From positions 1-20,727 of the forward strand of contig JBGVFO010000043.1 in assembly GCA_045121195.1 (NCBI GenBank): DNA of 20,727 bases, read 5' to 3'. Position 1 is the stretch's first letter, and each line of letters starts with the position of its first letter. Under the pieces are notes generated by a model. It had not been told where the DNA came from. It did not search any database and saw only the letters and a list, made by a program, of their open reading frames with translations. Made by a program: the position numbers and the translations under genes. Of this stretch, positions 1 through 6,189 are shown one piece after another. The DNA is from RGIG8775 sp045121195. GTDB taxonomy: Bacteria > Bacillota > Clostridia > Oscillospirales > CAG-272.

Positions 1-252
1 GATTTGGGAATGCTAAACCGTGCTATCGAGTGTATGCAAGAGTTGATTGAGGCGCGGGATATGTATTTGGATTTTGTTAGGTGCCCAGAAGAGAAACATT
101 GTCTTATGTTTTTAGAAGGGGATGACGATGGCATTTGGCATATAACGCCGGAAAAGATCAAGGGATATGTTGAAAGTGCATGGGAGAAACTTTCAAAATC
201 AGATGAAACTTCAAACTCAGAGATATTACGGGAATTAGAGTTGAAAATTTAG
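1..252 (+). CDS. Hypothetical protein, 5'-truncated by window start
   Basis: An open frame runs from the first base to a TAG stop at 250-252. There is no stop upstream in frame and no convincing ribosome site near the TTG at 4 or the ATG at 10, so this is probably the C-terminal end of a longer gene. The roughly 80 visible residues are acidic and look helical, with a short stretch of Asp-Asp-Asp (residues ~40-42), and no signal peptide or membrane segment. I do not recognise the family. It is followed 36 bases later by a Rho-independent terminator, which supports this being the real gene end. It is the only intact gene in the window that ends in TAG. Confidence 0.6.
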   Translation, partial: DLGMLNRAIECMQELIEARDMYLDFVRCPEEKHCLMFLEGDDDGIWHITPEKIKGYVESAWEKLSKSDETSNSEILRELELKI

Positions 253-287
253 AGTTGCATTTTTATACTATAAGCCCAAAAAGAGAA

Positions 288-315
288 CCGAGGCAATCGC
301 CTCGGGTTTCTTTTT
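288..315 (+). terminator. Rho-independent terminator
   Basis: A 7-bp GC-rich perfect stem (CCGAGGC / GCCTCGG, 288-294 and 299-305) with a 4-base loop is followed by GTTTCTTTTTG. It sits just after the gene ending at 252 and fits an intrinsic terminator. Confidence 0.85.
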
Positions 316-353
316 GCCTTGTTCCCCGTTGGACTTTTCACCACCGCCTCCTC

Positions 354-534
354 TCCGCGCTTGCGCGGATTAGGGGCAAGGTTTGCTCCGCAAACCTTGT
401 TAGCTCACGAAGTGAGCGGTGTCGTTGGGTTCAAGTCGGGAAGAACGGGGCGTCGGGGACGTCGCCCCCTACAAAGGCACGTCCGCTGTTCATGCAGGGG
501 CGGGCAGATGCAAGCATCTGCGGTTCAAGTCGGG
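354..534. repeat. Intergenic array of perfect hairpins with repeated GGTTCAAGTCGGG
   Basis: Within 180 bases there are five inverted repeats: TCCGCGC/GCGCGGA (354-369), a 10-bp stem CAAGGTTTGC/GCAAACCTTG (377-399), GCTCAC/GTGAGC (403-417), GGGGCG/CGCCCC (447-468) and GCAGATGC/GCATCTGC (504-521). A 13-base direct repeat GGTTCAAGTCGGG occurs at 428-440 and 522-534, each soon followed by GAAGAA. No protein frame here looks coding. It resembles the mosaic REP-like intergenic elements of gut Clostridia; the family name is not known to me and the copy number outside the window cannot be seen. Confidence 0.65.
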
Positions 535-574
535 TGAAGAAATGTACGCATTTGTTCGGACGAAGCCAAAAGAG

Positions 575-626
575 AGAAATCCGAAATTATTGCCAATTGG
601 CGATGGTTTCGGATTTCTTATTATTT
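575..626 (+). terminator. Long hairpin with T-rich tail, possible terminator
   Basis: A 12-bp perfect stem (AGAAATCCGAAA at 575-586, TTTCGGATTTCT at 607-618) encloses a second palindrome GCCAATTGGC (592-601) and is followed by TATTATTTT. It could be a transcription terminator or part of the neighbouring repeat element. The rest of 535-718 holds no gene I can support. Confidence 0.5.
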
Positions 627-718
627 TCGAAGAAAATGTTTTTTCGGGAATTTGTCATGATGTGCTCTATTTGTAGTATCCTCAAAATGCCGCCATATCA
701 CGGCTTTCGTGTTTTTAT

Positions 719-747
719 TTGATTAAACTGAATTTGTGTGTTATGAT
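719..747 (+). promoter_or_regulatory. Sigma-A promoter
   Basis: TTGATT at 719-724 and TATGAT at 742-747 are separated by exactly 17 bp. It lies 30 bp upstream of the start of the small frame at 777. Confidence 0.6.
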
Positions 748-776
748 ATGTGCACGAAAAGAAAAGGAGAATCAAA

Positions 777-1049
777 ATGAGAGTAAAAACCTTTGCAATC
801 ACCCCTGCTATCGTTCCTTCTGTTTCCTTTGCATGCAATAAGCCCGTTTGTATTTTTGCGGGACACGCCTTTTACCTTCACGCAACGCGAGAGCTTCTTG
901 ACGGGGATGACGACGGAACGCCGATCGATGAAAGCAAGGATCGCATCAAGCGCCGTGAGGATGCTCTCGTCTTCGTCGGCGTTATACGTATCAATTTGTA
1001 CTTGAAACAACGACAGTCGTATGATATAATAGAGAAAGAAACGTGGTAA
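777..1049 (+). CDS. Small hypothetical protein (90 aa), doubtful
   Basis: The ATG at 777 has a good ribosome site (AAAAGGAGA at 763-771) and lies behind a plausible sigma-A promoter, so translation initiation signals are in place. The product has a hydrophobic-leaning N-terminus (residues 1-40), then a charged segment rich in Asp, Glu, Lys and Arg. No family is recognised. A caution: the last 16 codons run through a near-perfect promoter (1002-1030) for the next gene, which is unusual for a constrained protein. It could be a decayed gene whose start signals survive. The opposite strand is also open here but has no start signals. Confidence 0.35.
   Translation: MRVKTFAITPAIVPSVSFACNKPVCIFAGHAFYLHATRELLDGDDDGTPIDESKDRIKRREDALVFVGVIRINLYLKQRQSYDIIEKETW
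1002..1030 (+). promoter_or_regulatory. Strong sigma-A promoter
   Basis: TTGAAA (1002-1007), 17-bp spacer, consensus TATAAT (1025-1030). It is 31 bp upstream of the start at 1062. Confidence 0.85.
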
Positions 1050-1061
1050 AGGAGACTGAAA

Positions 1062-1418
1062 ATGAAACGCTATATAATCATCAAGCTTGTATTTGCGGAG
1101 GAAGTGCTTAGCGATCTTCATGATCTTATGTTGGGCGAATATGAAAAGCTCTGTGTTGAGATTCAACGATTTTCCGACCTTCTTGATGCAGAGGTGTTTT
1201 TTGAGGATGGGATCAATCATACTGCCGTCGGACGTTCCTTTGCTACCGTCGAGTATAACTTTTCTTTGGGGGATGAGGAGAAACGGGAGCTGCTCCAACT
1301 CGTTGAACGATTCTTCGCTGACGGCGCGCTCTGCAAGGATGAGATGGAGGTTTTCTCTACGCTTGCCGCTGTTCGTTTCTTGCAAACGGACGGAGAGCTC
1401 GTTTTGCTGAAGGGATGA
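1062..1418 (+). CDS. Hypothetical protein, 118 aa
   Basis: The start is fixed by AAAGGAG at 1048-1054 and by the consensus promoter just upstream. The product is acidic, with an N-terminal beta-like segment (RYIIIKLVF, residues 3-11) followed by likely helices, including a long one around residues 75-87. There is no signal peptide or transmembrane segment and I do not recognise the family. It is the first gene of a run that continues with a 47-residue frame and an ABC-type ATPase on the same strand, with no terminator in between, so the three are probably co-transcribed. Its role may be linked to the ATPase, but this is inference from position only. Confidence 0.65.
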   Translation: MKRYIIIKLVFAEEVLSDLHDLMLGEYEKLCVEIQRFSDLLDAEVFFEDGINHTAVGRSFATVEYNFSLGDEEKRELLQLVERFFADGALCKDEMEVFSTLAAVRFLQTDGELVLLKG

Positions 1419-1458
1419 GGCTGCGGTTGTTCTTCGCCGCTTATCTTTTTCTATCTTT

Positions 1459-1602
1459 ATGTGGAAGAGCCGCGATCTGATCCTTGCGACGCACAAGCCG
1501 CAGTTTGGTAGTGTCGCGGAATTCCTTGCCTACAAGGACGCTATCCGCGCCTTGGGCGACTGTATCCGATATACCGGGAACGGCGACGAGGTGAAACTTT
1601 GA
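1459..1602 (+). CDS. Small hypothetical protein or gene remnant (47 aa)
   Basis: A frame of 47 codons opens at ATG 1459 and stops at TGA 1600-1602, 10 bases before the ATPase start. Its codons look coding (GAG, GAC, AAG, CTT, as in neighbours), and the product contains a well-mixed sequence with the segment EFLAYKDAIRALGDCIRYTG. There is no good ribosome site before 1459, so it may be either a small partner protein translated by coupling or the C-terminal remnant of a larger gene whose front has been lost. I cannot tell which. The bases just after it (1603-1612) hold the ATPase ribosome site. Confidence 0.45.
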   Translation: MWKSRDLILATHKPQFGSVAEFLAYKDAIRALGDCIRYTGNGDEVKL

Positions 1603-1612
1603 GGAGAAACAC

Positions 1613-2497
1613 ATGGTCTACTTGAAAAATTTTGAATTGCCGGGGGCGCTTGTCGAGGACAATGTAATCCGGGGCGAGAAAAGAACCTGCTATAATACCT
1701 TCTATCCTTTCAAGATCTTTCCTATGAAGGAGCTGGACGAGGTGGAATTTGATACCGTCACTATGTTTTACGGCGGAAACGGGTCGGGAAAGAGCACACT
1801 GATCAACGTGCTGGCGCGAAAGATGAACGCCGTGCGCTTCTCGGACTTCAACGACGCGCCTCTTTTTGACACCTTTGTGGATATGTGTCATCTTGAATAT
1901 TATCGGAAACCGAGAGCCAGCTACGTTCTGACCAGCGACGACGTATTCGACTATACGCTGAAGGCGAGAACGGTCAACGAAACGATTGACGAGCAGAGAA
2001 ACGCATGCTTTGACAAATATGTGGACGTTCAGCAGGAGGCAATCAGAAATCCCGAAATAAGAAATTTGAAAGAGCTGAAGGATTTTGACCGCTGGCAGGA
2101 AACGATGGAGATCCTATCGCCTAAGCGCTCACAGTCGCAGTATGTAAAAAAACGTGTGGCGCGCGACATTGATCTGTTTTCCAACGGAGAAACAGCGCTC
2201 AGATATTTTCTGGAGCGGATCGACGGGGATGCCGTATACCTTTTGGACGAGCCGGAAAACAGCCTGTCGGTGGCGTTTCAGCTTCAGCTTTGCGAGTATA
2301 TCGAGGCAACGGCGCGGGCAACGCGCAGTCAGTTTATTATCGCCACCCATTCGCCCATCCTTCTGTCGATGGAGGGCGCGCGGATCTACAACCTTGACGA
2401 ATATCCTGCGGACGTATGTCGGTGGACCGAGCTTCCCAATGTTCGCAAGTATTTTGACTTCTTTATGGAGCACAGGGAAGAATTTGAAGAGGAATGA
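1613..2497 (+). CDS. AAA/ABC-type ATPase (RecF/OLD-like, AAA_15/21 group)
   Basis: Predicted soluble ATPase of 294 residues. Walker A is GGNGSGKST (residues 54-62), an ABC-like signature is near LFSNGETALRYF (residues ~190-200), Walker B is VYLLDEPENS with Asp212 and Glu213, and the switch histidine is in ATHSP (His246). This set, with the DEPEN motif, is typical of stand-alone ABC-ATPases related to RecF, OLD and the AAA_15/AAA_21 proteins, not of transporters. The middle (about residues 75-185) is helical and holds no recognisable extra domain. The start follows GAGGAGA at 1601-1607. There is no nuclease or TOPRIM domain in the protein, and no obvious nuclease gene beside it, so a defence role is possible but unsupported. 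A strong terminator closes the unit. Confidence 0.85.
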   Translation: MVYLKNFELPGALVEDNVIRGEKRTCYNTFYPFKIFPMKELDEVEFDTVTMFYGGNGSGKSTLINVLARKMNAVRFSDFNDAPLFDTFVDMCHLEYYRKPRASYVLTSDDVFDYTLKARTVNETIDEQRNACFDKYVDVQQEAIRNPEIRNLKELKDFDRWQETMEILSPKRSQSQYVKKRVARDIDLFSNGETALRYFLERIDGDAVYLLDEPENSLSVAFQLQLCEYIEATARATRSQFIIATHSPILLSMEGARIYNLDEYPADVCRWTELPNVRKYFDFFMEHREEFEEE

Positions 2498-2503
2498 TAC
2501 AGA

Positions 2504-2534
2504 AAAAGGCAGACCGTCATGAGGTCTGCCTTTT
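2504..2534 (+). terminator. Rho-independent terminator
   Basis: A 12-bp perfect stem AAAAGGCAGACC / GGTCTGCCTTTT (2504-2515, 2523-2534) with a 7-base loop begins 6 bases after the ATPase stop codon. Confidence 0.9.
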
Positions 2535-2571
2535 GAAACACTCCAAGCAGAGGACATATTTCATAATCTTC

Positions 2572-2600
2572 TTGACACGGAGCAGGGGGTGTGCTACAAT
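2572..2600 (+). promoter_or_regulatory. Sigma-A promoter
   Basis: TTGACA (2572-2577), 17-bp spacer, TACAAT (2595-2600), 34 bp upstream of the isomerase start at 2635. Confidence 0.88.
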
Positions 2601-2634
2601 GTTAACTGGTTTTAAGACGAAAGGAGTGGAGGCT

Positions 2635-3465
2635 ATGCGGATCACAAGAGATCGAATTTGTCTATATACGCCGTCGCATCCGTCCCGTAGAACGACGGCT
2701 GACGTGATGCGGTGTGCTGCCGAGCTTGGTCTTGGCGGTGTGGAGCTTCGTAGCTTCTGCGAGGAGCTTCGGACTGCCGACCGTAACGAGGCAAAGGTGT
2801 TTGGCGCCCTTGCCCGATCCCTTGGCTTGAAGCTTCCGTGTTTTTCGGTTGCGTCCGATCTTGTGGGAAAAGCTGAGAGCGATATGCCCCGTTTGCAGAG
2901 GTACGCCGAGATCTGCTCCGAGCTTGAGATCCCGTATCTTCACCATACCGTGGCATTTGATCAGCACGCCTTTACGCTGTCCGAGGTGGAGAGAGAAGAG
3001 CGGTTTCAGCGCTGCCTTGCGCCTACCCTTGCCATCTGCGAGTATGCGGAGCGCCTCGGCGTCCGCACGTTGATCGAGGATCAAGGCTTCGTATTCAACG
3101 GCAGAGAGGCCTGCGAGCGACTTTGCGCGCTGTCGGGCGATCGGATCGGTATCGTTGCCGACGTGGGGAACACCTTTTTCGTCGACGAGCGACCCGAGGA
3201 GTTTATCCGCGCCATGGACGGTCGTGTATGCCACGCCCATATCAAGGATTTCCGAATAACCGACGAGCCGACGGAGGGGTATAAATACCGTTCCCGCGGC
3301 GGCGCGTATCTTTCGGACATTGAGATCGGAACGGGGGCTGTCGATCTTTCGGCGATCAAGAAGGCGTTTGCCAACATTTCCTATGAAGGTATGTTTGCCT
3401 TGGAATTCGCCCGTATTGCGGACGAGGACGAGGCGGAACGGGTCATCGAAAGACTCACAAATTGA
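2635..3465 (+). CDS. Sugar phosphate isomerase/epimerase (xylose isomerase-like TIM barrel)
   Basis: A 276-residue protein of the AP-endonuclease-2/xylose-isomerase-like barrel superfamily. The metal-ligand pattern is visible: Glu148 (LIEDQGF), Asp176 with Asn179 (VADVGNTFF), His200 and His202 (CHAHIKDF) and Glu257 (FALEFAR). These proteins isomerise or epimerise sugars, sugar acids or inositol derivatives; the exact substrate cannot be read. The ATG at 2635 is chosen because AAGGAG (2621-2626) sits 8 bases upstream; the ATG at 2599 overlaps the promoter -10 box and cannot be used. It is followed 20 bases later by a transporter gene, so the two are likely co-transcribed. The uronide operon across the AraC gene makes a sugar-acid substrate plausible, but this is inference. 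Confidence 0.85.
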   Translation: MRITRDRICLYTPSHPSRRTTADVMRCAAELGLGGVELRSFCEELRTADRNEAKVFGALARSLGLKLPCFSVASDLVGKAESDMPRLQRYAEICSELEIPYLHHTVAFDQHAFTLSEVEREERFQRCLAPTLAICEYAERLGVRTLIEDQGFVFNGREACERLCALSGDRIGIVADVGNTFFVDERPEEFIRAMDGRVCHAHIKDFRITDEPTEGYKYRSRGGAYLSDIEIGTGAVDLSAIKKAFANISYEGMFALEFARIADEDEAERVIERLTN

Positions 3466-3485
3466 TTGGATAAGAAAGGCGTATT

Positions 3486-4472
3486 ATGGATTCTCTTATT
3501 TTTGCGATCAACGCGGTCACACCCTTGATCGCGCTGGTAGCCATCGGCTATTTTCTCAAACGGATCGATTGGATGAACGGCGATCTCGCCAAGAAGATCA
3601 ACCGTCTTGTTTTTCACGTATTCCTGCCCGCTACGCTCTTTTTGAACGTATACAAGATCGAAAATCCAGGCAGTATGGAGTTCGGCTATATTTTGTATGC
3701 CATGGCAATGGTTCTTTCCGTTTTCTTGGTCGCTCTTGCCGTGATCGTTTTGACCATCCCCCAGAAGAAACGCCGCGGCGCCCTTCTGCAAGCAGCCTTC
3801 CGCTCCAATTACGCCTTGGTGGGGATCCCGCTTGCGGATGCGTTATTCGGTGATGAGGGCGTCATTGCCGCCACGCTGTTATCGGCGGTTATCGTGCCGT
3901 CCCTCAACGCCCTTGCAGTCGTCAGTCTCTCCATCTTCCGCGAGGGAGAGGAGAAGGTAAGCGTGAAGCAGGTCCTTCTCGGTATTGCCAAGAATCCGCT
4001 GATCCGTGCGATCCTGCTGGGACTTTTGGCGCTTCTTGTCCGTTCGCTTTTCGTGAAGGGCGGCATCGAGTTCCGCCTCAGCGATGTGAAGCCGATCTAT
4101 ACGACGCTGGATTATCTTTCGCGTCTTTCTACGCCCCTCGCTCTGCTGGCGCTGGGCGGGCAGTTTGAATTTTCCGCTGTGTCTACCTTGAAAAAGGAGA
4201 TCGTGATGGGTGTTCTGATCCGCACGCTCATCGTTCCCGTGCTGGGTCTTGGCGTTGCCTATCTGTTCTTCCGCGACAGCTTTAACGGCGCTCATTTTGC
4301 CACCTTCGTAGCGGTATTTGCCACGCCTGTGGCGGTGTCCAGCGTGCCTATGACCCAGGAGATGGACGGGGACGTTATGCTTATGGGGCAGCTTGTTGTT
4401 TGGTCAACGCTGTTTTCTGCTATATCGATCTTTATTGCCTCCTTCCTGCTTCGGCTGGCGGGTATTTTCTAA
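3486..4472 (+). CDS. AEC family transporter (auxin efflux carrier / malonate permease type)
   Basis: A 328-residue integral membrane protein with about ten hydrophobic segments in two halves split by a charged loop around residues 155-165 and another near 195-215. The N-terminal VTPLIALVAIGYFLKR, the RSNYALVGIPLA segment (residues ~105-116) and the C-terminal ATPVAVSSVPMTQEM segment are characteristic of the Mem_trans (PF03547) family. Members carry organic acids such as malate or malonate; some act as exporters. Start at ATG 3486 with a modest ribosome site (GAAAGG). It ends in a strong terminator and is probably in an operon with the isomerase, which suggests a sugar-acid or other carboxylate as substrate. 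Confidence 0.88.
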   Translation: MDSLIFAINAVTPLIALVAIGYFLKRIDWMNGDLAKKINRLVFHVFLPATLFLNVYKIENPGSMEFGYILYAMAMVLSVFLVALAVIVLTIPQKKRRGALLQAAFRSNYALVGIPLADALFGDEGVIAATLLSAVIVPSLNALAVVSLSIFREGEEKVSVKQVLLGIAKNPLIRAILLGLLALLVRSLFVKGGIEFRLSDVKPIYTTLDYLSRLSTPLALLALGGQFEFSAVSTLKKEIVMGVLIRTLIVPVLGLGVAYLFFRDSFNGAHFATFVAVFATPVAVSSVPMTQEMDGDVMLMGQLVVWSTLFSAISIFIASFLLRLAGIF

Positions 4473-4475
4473 AGG

Positions 4476-4505
4476 AAAAGCTCTCCCAAAAGGGAGAGCT
4501 TTTTT
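4476..4505. terminator. Bidirectional terminator between convergent genes
   Basis: AAAAGCTCTCCC / GGGAGAGCTTTTT (4476-4487 and 4492-4504) with a 4-base loop. T runs exist on both strands, so it can stop the AEC transporter gene from the left and the AraC gene from the right, whose stop codon begins inside it. Confidence 0.92.
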
Positions 4506-5316
4506 ACGTTTGATTTTTGAGGTAGTGAGAGGGGCTTTGTCCCGTGATCTTTTTGAACAGACGGCTGAAGTAGTACACGTCGGAGAAGCCCGTGGCGTAC
4601 GCGGCTTCGGTAACGTTACACGATCCGCTTTTGAGAAGGTCGCACGCCTTGGCGATCTTCAAGCGATTTTGAAACTGTATCACGCTCTCTCCCGTCTTCT
4701 TCTTGAACAACGCGCGGAAGTGGGAGCAGCTGAGTCCCGCCGTTTCGGCAAGGACTTCTGCGGAGAGGGGGCGCGCGTGGTTTTCGGCGATCAGGTTTTT
4801 GATCTGCTCAATGGCGGCATCGTGGGGAGAGGGGGAATCGGTACCTTTTGATTCCCGTATCAGACGGGACAGGATATCGCAGATCAAGCCCCGACAACGA
4901 AGAAGAGCGCCGCCATCCCGCAGATCCCAGCATTCCTGCAGCTTATCAAAGGCGCGTATATAGGGGGAAAGATCCCCGGGTGTCGTCACAGTGGGAATGG
5001 TGTGGATCTCTTCCGCAGGATCCTTTCCCAGCGGGATCAGATCAAAGGCAACGGAAACGAAGGTCCACGGATCCTCCTGTGAGGACGCGGCGGCGCGTTT
5101 TTCCCCCTTGCGGAAAAAGAGAACGTCTCCTTTTTTCACGGGAAAGGCACCGTCCTCGGTTTCATAATAGGCGCTGCCTGAACGGGCGAGGGCGAGGATA
5201 TAATCCGTGCGCGGAATTATTTTGTCCATCCTCCATCGCGGATCTGTTTCGCGGAGAATCACAAATTTTATATGACCGACGGTGAAATTGAACGGGTCTT
5301 TATGCGTAAGATTCAT
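4504..5316 (-). CDS. AraC family transcriptional regulator
   Basis: A 270-residue regulator. The N-terminal part (about 1-100) is a cupin-like sensor domain (TDYILALARSGSAYYETEDG; VKKGDVLFFRKGEKR). The C-terminal 100 residues carry the double helix-turn-helix: LAETAGLSCSHFRALFKKKTG for the first, and ATGFSDVYYFSRLFKKITG followed by SPSHYLK for the second, a near-consensus AraC signature. The start has a perfect ribosome site (AAGGAGGTGAAAG on the minus strand) and its own consensus promoter. It is divergent from the uronide operon with a 158-bp shared control region, so it most likely activates that operon in response to a sugar or uronide bound by the cupin domain. Confidence 0.93.
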   Translation of the reverse strand: MNLTHKDPFNFTVGHIKFVILRETDPRWRMDKIIPRTDYILALARSGSAYYETEDGAFPVKKGDVLFFRKGEKRAAASSQEDPWTFVSVAFDLIPLGKDPAEEIHTIPTVTTPGDLSPYIRAFDKLQECWDLRDGGALLRCRGLICDILSRLIRESKGTDSPSPHDAAIEQIKNLIAENHARPLSAEVLAETAGLSCSHFRALFKKKTGESVIQFQNRLKIAKACDLLKSGSCNVTEAAYATGFSDVYYFSRLFKKITGQSPSHYLKNQT

Positions 5317-5336
5317 TCTTTCACCTCCTTGCTCTT

Positions 5337-5365
5337 ATTGTATAGGAAATTTTTTCTCTTGTCAA
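5337..5365 (-). promoter_or_regulatory. Sigma-A promoter of the AraC gene
   Basis: On the minus strand TTGACA (5365-5360), 17-bp spacer and TACAAT (5342-5337), 21 bp before the start codon. Confidence 0.85.
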
Positions 5366-5380
5366 TAATAATCATCGTTT

Positions 5381-5435
5381 TGTGCAAAAAATCAGCAATA
5401 TGTGTATGGAATAAAGACGATGGAAGATATATAAT
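5381..5435 (+). promoter_or_regulatory. Candidate AraC-type operator and operon promoter
   Basis: A TATAAT at 5430-5435 has only a poor -35 (TGGAAT at 5407-5412). Directly upstream are two TGTG-starting repeats (TGTGCAAAAA at 5381 and TGTGTATGGA at 5401) exactly 20 bp apart, the usual layout for an AraC-family activator abutting the -35. This fits an activator-dependent promoter for the operon starting at 5475. The match is weak and is inference. Confidence 0.4.
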
Positions 5436-5474
5436 GGAAGTAAATTATAACAAGTTTTGAAGGGGGAAACCAAA

Positions 5475-6188
5475 ATGAAGCTTACAGGAAAAACAGTAGT
5501 GGTTACAGGCGCTGACGGCGGTATGGGTATCGTGATCTGCCGCAGTCTTGCCGAGGAGGGCGCCAATCTCGCACTTTGCTCGGTGAACGGTACACATCTT
5601 GAGGAGGTAGTCACCGCCCTTCGCGGAGAATATCCCGATCGCAAGATCGTTTCGGCAGAGGTAGACGTTACCGACGAGGCACAGGTCAGTGCGTTTATCG
5701 AAAAGGCGGCGGAAACATTTGGAACCTTTGACCGTCTGATCAATCTGGCGGGTCTTTCTATCCCCAGCCAATACAAGGAGACCGAGGAAGCAACCTACGA
5801 CGCTATGATGGACGTCAACGTCAAGGGCTCCTTCCTTATGAGTAAGCACTTTGCGGCGCACGCGGCGAACCCCTCTCGCATTATCAACGTGGGTAGTATG
5901 GCGGCGCGTAACACCAATGCCAACGCTCCCATTTACTGTATGGCAAAGGCGGCGGTGAATAAGCTGTCCGAGGGACTTCTTCTTCAGCTTGGCAAGCAGG
6001 GAATTGCCGTTTCCACCGTCAATCCCGGCGGTGCAGACACTCCCTTCTGGGGAACCCGCGCCGTGGACAGAAGTAAGCTGATGTCCGCGGAGGACGTGGC
6101 AGAGGTGATCCTGTTTGTGGCGCGTCTTGCCGATCACATTCAGCTTCACTCGGTGGATTTTGAGAGCGCGGCAAAATTCCGCGGCTGA
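5475..6188 (+). CDS. SDR family NAD(P)-dependent oxidoreductase
   Basis: A 237-residue classical short-chain dehydrogenase. The cofactor motif TGADGGMG is at residues 11-18, the structural motif is NLAG rather than the usual NNAG (around residue 92), and the catalytic residues are Ser141 (NVGSMAA), Tyr154 and Lys158 (YCMAK); PGGADTP follows. The ATG at 5475 is preferred over the TTG at 5457 because GAAGGGGG lies at the right distance. It is the first gene of a five-gene operon. With an unsaturated uronyl hydrolase in the same operon, it could reduce the 4-deoxy-5-keto-uronate released by that enzyme (the known role of some SDRs), but this is inference; sequence alone does not set the substrate. 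Confidence 0.9.
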   Translation: MKLTGKTVVVTGADGGMGIVICRSLAEEGANLALCSVNGTHLEEVVTALRGEYPDRKIVSAEVDVTDEAQVSAFIEKAAETFGTFDRLINLAGLSIPSQYKETEEATYDAMMDVNVKGSFLMSKHFAAHAANPSRIINVGSMAARNTNANAPIYCMAKAAVNKLSEGLLLQLGKQGIAVSTVNPGGADTPFWGTRAVDRSKLMSAEDVAEVILFVARLADHIQLHSVDFESAAKFRG

Positions 6189-6189
6189 T

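Noticed and set aside
422..440. T-arm-like GGTTCAAGTC as the end of a tRNA gene
   Set aside because: No acceptor stem, anticodon arm or CCA end can be paired around it, and the same motif recurs 94 bases later in another context.
255..722. A 155-codon plus-strand frame across the repeat array
   Set aside because: It reads through a terminator and several hairpins, has no ribosome site and looks non-coding.
741..1496. A 251-codon open frame on the minus strand
   Set aside because: It runs antisense to genes with clear promoters and ribosome sites, has no start signals and matches no family.
2599..2634. An upstream ATG start for the sugar isomerase
   Set aside because: The ATG at 2599 overlaps the promoter -10 box and would lie before the transcript start.
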